DNA from: Mariaggregatimicrobium sp964498785 | Lineage (GTDB): Bacteria; Zhuqueibacterota; Zhuqueibacteria; Thermofontimicrobiales; Thiofontviventaceae | Assembly (NCBI GenBank): GCA_964498785.1 | Contig: CAZCJL010000035.1 | Location: forward strand, 1 to 57,379 | Direction: 5' to 3' | Length of the DNA stretch: 57,379 nucleotides | The notes under the pieces: generated by a model | What the model was told of the DNA's origin: nothing | Database searches by the model: none | What the model saw: the letters and a program-made list of their open reading frames with translations, nothing else | In this document: piece by piece, positions 53,691 through 57,379 of the stretch | How the letters are laid out: each line of letters starts with the position of its first letter | Position numbering within the stretch: position 1 is the stretch's first letter | Position numbers and translations under genes: made by a program

Positions 53691-56615
53691 TTAATAGACT
53701 AACACCATTTTTTTTGTACGAACAAAATTGCCAGCTTTCATTCGGTAATAGTAGACCCCACTGGTTACCCGGTTTCCATAATTATCATGCGCATCCCACA
53801 TTACTCTAAAACTACCCGGATTATGGGTTTTATTTACAAGTGTACGCACTTCATGACCAAGTTGATTATAAATCTTTATTTCAACAGTACTGCGCTCCGG
53901 TATTTCATAGCTAATATGAGTGTTCGGATTAAACGGATTCGGGTAATTCGGGTGCAATGCAAAATCTGATGGAAGCGTTTCATTATTAGAAGCAACGGCA
54001 TCGGAGATACCCGGTTTTACTGTGAAGGTTGTGGTAAATAAATCATATAAACCCTCGTTATCTGTGGCCCAGAAAACAATCGTTTCGCTGCCGGTCCAGG
54101 AAGAATCAGGTCGCGTTACATGAAGAACATGATTCTGATCGAGACTAATTTGGAGCCTGGAATTACCGGCCCATGTCCATTCGATCAGGCTATCAGGCGT
54201 ATCGGGGTCAAAGACATGATCATCCATATTAAATGTTGGGAATTGTTGGTCCTGAAAGATTTCGTGATTTGGGATTCGAGTGACAACAGGAGGATCATTC
54301 ACTGGTTTTACCTGTAGTTCTACTGAAGTAGTGTCTTTAAATCCACCTTTGTCAGATACGATTAATCCAAGAGTATCAATCCCTGCCCATTCCGAATCTA
54401 ACACTGCCACATAGAGTACACGGTTTATTATGTCAGTTTTAAAGTTATCTGCTCCAAAATAAGTCCAGATAAGTGTTGAATCCGGGTCATCCGGGTCGTG
54501 AACATAATTATCCAGAAGTAATGGAGGAAATGGTTCGTTTTCATAAACAACTTGTTTGGGAATTGCGGATACGATTGGTGGATCATTCACTGAGATGATT
54601 GTGAATACTGCCGAATCACTATCAGATTTACCACCAGGATCAGTCACTTTAAAATATACAGTATCTGAACCAGCCCAGTTTGGATCATTCAAGGTAACCG
54701 TGGCAATATTTGTCGTTTCATCTAAAGAAATAGAAACATGGTCCTCTCCTGAAATTTCCCAGGTTAATGAGCTATCCGGATTATCCGGATCGGTAACAAA
54801 CTCATCAAGATAAATCGGTGAAAATGTCTCACCTTCGTTAATAATTTGATCTAAAATGTTACTGATAACAGGAGGTTGATTATTAATAACAATCATCGCC
54901 GTATCTAAATCAACACCGCCATCATCATCGGTCACATGTAAGGCAACGGAATGAGTGTCTCCCTTTGAGTATGCAAGAGATGGCACGTTTTGACCTGTGG
55001 TTTCAAAAACTCCGTCAAAATCTATATCCCAGGAATAAGTTAGCACGTCATTTACACCTGGATCGGTTGCAGTGCCCATCAAATTGACAGGTGTATACCA
55101 GGTTGCCTGGTAGGGACCTCCTGCATCAGCAACCGGAGGCAGGTTATAGATTATTAACGTTGTTGAATCGCTTGCGGTATCTCCTTCATTGTCAACAATA
55201 GTAATACTCACTTTGCCGGAGAAATCATCGAGGTAAGTATATGAATTAGTTAATACGTCAGTTGTATCGTCAAAAATTCCGTCATTTTGAAAATCCCAAT
55301 AGCATGTGGTCAACGAACCATCCGGATCATACGATCCAGTTGCATCAAAATTAATCGTTGACCCCTCTGGCGCTGAATCTGGCTTGGCCAGCACGGCAAT
55401 TGGAGGCTCATTCGGAGTTAACAATAAATAACGAAGCACAATTCCTTCGTTATTGGGATAAACAAGGTAGAAATCACCTCGGTGGGCGCGAATTATTTGC
55501 TTGTTCCGCGCCTCGGCAGAATTCCAGCCTGATGACATCAAAGTAGGTTCGGACCAGGTTTTTCCGCCATCATTTGAAAAACGAGTATACAAAGGCCCAT
55601 CTTCCTGAATCAGATAAGCGATAACCACGATTTCACCATCACTACTCGCAGCAACAGAAGCAATTCCGAGAGGGACTTTTATGGTATTTTTCACTTCTCC
55701 AGGTGCGGATATCCGACGGTCAAAAACGGTAATTCCGTTTTCCTGACGGGTGTATCGAATGGAAGGTTTTCCACCAAGAGAGATGTCTTTTTCTGCACCA
55801 TAACAAATATGCGTATTGCCTGCGGCATCTACAAATACGTCAGATGAACCATTTGCACCGTTTCGGGTCTGGAGGTCATGAATGTCGCCGCGGTACGTTA
55901 AAGAGTCGCCGGTATTACCCGTTCGCCAGTAATAAATCGGGCCACCATCTGGAGGGTCCGGAGGGTAATGAAGATCGCTCGTCGTTAAATCTAAGATACC
56001 GGTTTGTGAAATATCCATTTCAAAACGCTCATCCCCGCGTATCCGGTCTATATTATGTTGCTCAAATTGAATTGAACCGTTTTTCAGGATATAATAATGA
56101 ACCGGTCCGGTAATATTCGGATAGCTCGGATCAAGACTCCCATGAGCAAAGTGAACACGATCTTCATGATCGACCGCGATTCGTGTCACATATCCACGCA
56201 CGACAAGAGAACCCATTTTGTACGGCGAGGTCCAGGATTGACCCACGCGCCCGATGTAGAATATATCGTATTTATTATTCCCGCGGTGGACGCGATAGCC
56301 AATATGTGGGTTGTTCTGTGTGTCAACACCTATTGTCGGTCCGAATTTTAGCATACCTTCTTCACCAGATGTATAGGGGACAATGACAGAATCCAGAACA
56401 TTGCCAAATTTATCGGTGCTGAGGTACAATACACCCTTGGGAGAAACTATTGATACCAGATGCAACGACCCATTTTGGCGATTGATCGTTAAATCAGGAT
56501 TTACTCCTGGCGATAATTGTATCGGATTACTCCATTCTTGGGATTTCGTATCTATTGGTGCGATGACAAAGATACAGATTAATGCAATCACAGGAAGGAT
56601 GCGGAAAGCTTTCAT
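53691..56615 (-). CDS. PKD/cadherin-like multidomain protein with T9SS C-terminal sorting domain
   Basis: 974 residues with a signal peptide (LPVIALICIFVIAPIDTKS). Residues about 28-400 are BNR/sialidase-like propeller segments. Two PKD domains follow (about 405-495, with NFDATGSYDPDGSL; and 495-580, DVLTYSWDIDFDGVFE). Three cadherin-like repeats come next (PPVISNILDQIINEGETFSP, PPIVSAIPKQVVYENEPFPP, PPVVTRIPNHEIFQDQQFP). The C-terminal domain (HPNYPNPFNPNTHISYEIPE through KKMVLVY) is the type A sorting signal recognised by type IX secretion. Exported to the cell surface or medium; may bind or break glycans, ligand unknown. Confidence 0.92.
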   Translation of the reverse strand: MKAFRILPVIALICIFVIAPIDTKSQEWSNPIQLSPGVNPDLTINRQNGSLHLVSIVSPKGVLYLSTDKFGNVLDSVIVPYTSGEEGMLKFGPTIGVDTQNNPHIGYRVHRGNNKYDIFYIGRVGQSWTSPYKMGSLVVRGYVTRIAVDHEDRVHFAHGSLDPSYPNITGPVHYYILKNGSIQFEQHNIDRIRGDERFEMDISQTGILDLTTSDLHYPPDPPDGGPIYYWRTGNTGDSLTYRGDIHDLQTRNGANGSSDVFVDAAGNTHICYGAEKDISLGGKPSIRYTRQENGITVFDRRISAPGEVKNTIKVPLGIASVAASSDGEIVVIAYLIQEDGPLYTRFSNDGGKTWSEPTLMSSGWNSAEARNKQIIRAHRGDFYLVYPNNEGIVLRYLLLTPNEPPIAVLAKPDSAPEGSTINFDATGSYDPDGSLTTCYWDFQNDGIFDDTTDVLTNSYTYLDDFSGKVSITIVDNEGDTASDSTTLIIYNLPPVADAGGPYQATWYTPVNLMGTATDPGVNDVLTYSWDIDFDGVFETTGQNVPSLAYSKGDTHSVALHVTDDDGGVDLDTAMIVINNQPPVISNILDQIINEGETFSPIYLDEFVTDPDNPDSSLTWEISGEDHVSISLDETTNIATVTLNDPNWAGSDTVYFKVTDPGGKSDSDSAVFTIISVNDPPIVSAIPKQVVYENEPFPPLLLDNYVHDPDDPDSTLIWTYFGADNFKTDIINRVLYVAVLDSEWAGIDTLGLIVSDKGGFKDTTSVELQVKPVNDPPVVTRIPNHEIFQDQQFPTFNMDDHVFDPDTPDSLIEWTWAGNSRLQISLDQNHVLHVTRPDSSWTGSETIVFWATDNEGLYDLFTTTFTVKPGISDAVASNNETLPSDFALHPNYPNPFNPNTHISYEIPERSTVEIKIYNQLGHEVRTLVNKTHNPGSFRVMWDAHDNYGNRVTSGVYYYRMKAGNFVRTKKMVLVY

Positions 56616-56917
56616 GTCATTTTTCCTTTCAGTTCTTTAAGTTACTCTAACAAATTTAAAAAGTTAAGACTTAGCCCCCTTTCCGCAATATAAATTGAAA
56701 AAGATTTTGCGAAAAATAACGATAATAAATAATATGAACATAGTGGACGAATAAAAAAATATTTATAACTTATGCACCAAAGATTATACCAAAATATAAT
56801 AATTCAATATTATTATTGCACCTAAAATTATAGATTGAATCTGAAATTAAATTATAAGTAATTATATTACCTAAACTTCTAAAATGAATTATAATAATGA
56901 AAAAATAGATTTATTGC

Positions 56918-56991
56918 CCGCGAGACACACAAAATAGTGCTTAATTCAAAATAAAAAAATAACATTTCGTGTATTTTTGTGTGTTTAGTGG
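56918..56991. repeat. Imperfect inverted-repeat element, copy 2
   Basis: gcgagacacacaaaat pairs with atttttgtgtgttt around an A-rich middle, with the same tttcgtgtattt core as the element at 23300-23376. Confidence 0.55.
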
Positions 56992-57047
56992 ATTACAATT
57001 GTATAATAATTTTCTTTTGAGAATTTTAGATATTATTAGAAGTTAGA

Positions 57048-57173
57048 GTGCAATGCTATTGAAGCGCACAGATGCATTGCAGCCGAATCAATAATAAAAT
57101 AGTGATTTATAATTAGATTGCACATCTGATTTAGAAATTCAGGTAATTTTTCAAAAATCAGAAACCTGTGCGC
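57048..57173. repeat. Dispersed repeat of the gcgcacag family, with inverted ends
   Basis: Head gtgcaatgc then gcgcacag (57064), AT-rich body matching 45094-45210 (gatttataattagattg, tgatttagaa), and end cctgtgcgc (57165-57173), the inverse of the head motif. Inverted ends suggest a former mobile miniature element. Confidence 0.72.
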
Positions 57174-57269
57174 GTTGAGCCACTCAGGATATGAATTATT
57201 TAGGTTATAACATTGGGGAACCATATACATAATCTTGGGAGCAATTCCCAAAAGTTGGTAATTTCTCGT

Positions 57270-57376
57270 GGAGCTGTATCATAAGTTTGATTTTTTTGTA
57301 AAATGTCATTCCGGGATTGTCCCGGAATCTCCTAATTATTATAAAGTTAGGGGATTCCTGCATTCGCAGGAATGAC
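57270..57376 (-). repeat. 107-bp dispersed repeat, minus-strand copy
   Basis: Reverse complement of 37321-37427 with scattered substitutions. Its internal hairpins (attccgggattgtcccggaat and attcctgcattcgcaggaat) are intact here, stronger than in the other copy. Confidence 0.88.
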
Positions 57377-57379
57377 ACC

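Larger units (their letters stand above)
56616..57379. other. Repeat-rich intergenic region at the window end
   Basis: No gene in 764 AT-rich bases. It holds three repeats: an inverted-repeat element at 56918-56991, a gcgcacag-family unit at 57048-57173 and the inverted copy of the 107-bp repeat at 57270-57376. The first 300 bases should carry the promoter of the T9SS cargo gene. Confidence 0.7.

Overview
The window looks like a chromosomal piece from an AT-rich, Gram-negative bacterium of the FCB superphylum. Signs are a type IX secretion sorting domain with the NYPNPFNP signature, a TonB-dependent receptor with an N-terminal carboxypeptidase-regulatory domain, PorV-like outer-membrane barrels and many lipoproteins. 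Gene content fits a Calditrichota/KSB1/Ignavibacteria-like lineage better than classical Bacteroidetes, but the genus cannot be told from sequence reading alone.

Layout. 1-1122: 3' part of a 23S rRNA gene, a 5S rRNA gene and a strong terminator. 1146-5848: a complete diversity-generating retroelement (DGR), the highlight of the window. It has a secreted target protein whose C-terminal FGE-sulfatase (C-type-lectin fold) domain ends in a variable repeat (VR), then an HRDC-domain protein, an Avd protein, a DGR-type reverse transcriptase (YMDD; IGNLTSQ) and a template repeat (TR). From 3394 to 3511 VR and TR differ at 13 positions, and all 13 are adenine in TR. A 41-bp perfect direct repeat bounds the cassette. 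5969-6678: orphan toxin-antitoxin remnants. 6703-13292: PBP1C, a DUF4392 protein and a minus-strand housekeeping group. 13627-18536: a secreted hydrolase-like protein, an unknown HExxH metallopeptidase and a P-loop ATPase. 18588-24757: cupin, ABC exporter, LolA-like protein, dicarboxylate symporter, PncC and an amino-acid permease that apparently starts at ATC. 25302-27165: lytic transglycosylase, NfeD-like protein and uracil-DNA glycosylase.

27442-37065: eight consecutive minus-strand genes that read as one programme for phytate/inositol-phosphate use: beta-propeller phytase, TonB receptor, LacI regulator, PfkB kinase, organophosphate-type MFS transporter and two Gfo/Idh dehydrogenases. A 30-bp palindrome lies before the LacI gene. 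A divergent Tat-type Gfo/Idh gene at 37995 is broken by an in-frame TGA and a short C-terminus. 39197-44601: TauE permease, patatin phospholipase with a small membrane protein, MazG-like hydrolase, lipoprotein glycogen-debranching-like glycosidase and HU. 45228-56615: a cell-surface region with a large TPR protein, a SPOR lipoprotein, a PorV-like barrel, a lipoprotein and a PKD/cadherin-like T9SS cargo protein.

Several dispersed palindromic repeat families (five copies of a gcgcacag-type element, two copies of a 178-bp element, two inverted copies of a 107-bp element, and TTCCGAAGT hairpins) sit in the intergenic spaces. Some abut broken genes.
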